Shown: piece by piece, positions 63,777-64,000 of the stretch
Position numbering within the stretch: the stretch's first letter is position 1
Layout of the letters: each line of letters begins with the position of its first letter
From: Klebsiella oxytoca
GTDB lineage: Bacteria > Pseudomonadota > Gammaproteobacteria > Enterobacterales > Enterobacteriaceae
Length of the DNA: 64,000 bases
NCBI RefSeq assembly: GCF_009707385.1
Contig: NZ_CP046115.1
Coordinates: forward strand, 5,084,001-5,148,000
Direction of reading: 5' to 3'
Position numbers and translations under genes: made by a program
Notes under the pieces: model-generated
What the model saw: only the letters and a program-made list of their open reading frames with translations
Databases searched by the model: none
What the model was told of the DNA's origin: nothing

Positions 63777-64000
63777 TCATTGTTGAGCCATCGCCGGATC
63801 GGCCGAGAGTATCGCCGCTTCCCGTTCCGGACGGCGCGGAATAAACGATACAAACCAGGCCACCAGCATGGTGAGCGAGCGGAAAATAACCTTCACCGAC
63901 GGCGGCGAAAACTCCGCCAGGTGACGATATCCACGGAACCCCAGCTTCAGGATATCCAGCAGGCTTTCCATCGGCTTATCTTCCGGGAAGCTATCCTGCC
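63777..64000 (-). CDS. bcsA: BcsA, cellulose synthase catalytic subunit (C-terminal end only)
   Basis: Only the last 74 or so codons are in the window; the frame runs off the edge (start of the fragment reads QDSFPEDKPMESLLDILKLG, identical in pattern to the E. coli C-terminus). The rest of BcsA (glycosyltransferase and PilZ c-di-GMP domains) lies beyond base 64000. Stop 10 bases before the bcsB ATG, hence one operon bcsABZC. Confidence 0.95.
   Translation of the reverse strand, partial: QDSFPEDKPMESLLDILKLGFRGYRHLAEFSPPSVKVIFRSLTMLVAWFVSFIPRRPEREAAILSADPAMAQQ

Overview
The window is chromosomal DNA of a gamma-proteobacterium of the order Enterobacterales. Nearly every gene has a close, same-length counterpart in E. 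coli K-12 (nik, pitA, uspA/B, dtpB, prlC, gntT, nfuA, bioH, feo, ompR/envZ, gor, treF, yhjB-yhjK, bcs). The GC-rich codon use, the abundant 'gtagcccgg' REP/BIME elements and the missing pdeH fit a Klebsiella/Raoultella/Enterobacter-type genome. The species cannot be fixed from the sequence alone.

Layout. 1-5208: nikA (5' end cut off)-nikBCDE-nikR, nickel import and its repressor. 5343-12442: an AT-richer accessory block, and the most interesting part. It has a HTH-only LysR-like protein, then a four-gene operon (2-hydroxyacid dehydrogenase, RraA/HMG-aldolase-like protein, DASS carboxylate transporter, amidohydrolase) behind a near-perfect sigma-54 promoter, then a PrpR_N-PAS-AAA+-Fis sigma-54 activator with a variant GAFTGA loop. 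The arrangement predicts a sensor-controlled pathway that imports, deacylates and cleaves an organic acid; its substrate is unknown. 12469-21628: yhiN, pitA, uspB/uspA, dtpB, rsmJ-prlC. The last codons of rsmJ are supplied by a REP repeat.

21838-34664: gntT, nfuA, gntX, bioH, a BhsA/McbA-like secreted protein, feoCBA, yhgF, greB, ompR-envZ. In E. coli this block lies about 100 kb away in the other orientation, flanked by malQ and pck. Here it sits inverted between prlC and rlmJ, with a 126-bp tandem BIME array (34693-35364) at the envZ-rlmJ junction. 35485-42230: rlmJ, gor, a GstB-like glutathione transferase, an iron-ADH-like enzyme with one metal ligand replaced, treF and a GNAT. The E. coli acid-fitness/arsenic genes are absent.

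42376-51177: yhjB, an SDR divergent from the LysR gene yhjC, yhjD, yhjE, yhjG and kdgK; pdeH is absent. 51371-64000: yhjJ, dctA, pdeK (yhjK) and the cellulose genes bcsC-bcsZ-bcsB-bcsA (bcsA only as its 3' end), all on the minus strand. No tRNA, rRNA, CRISPR array, prophage or intact insertion sequence was seen.
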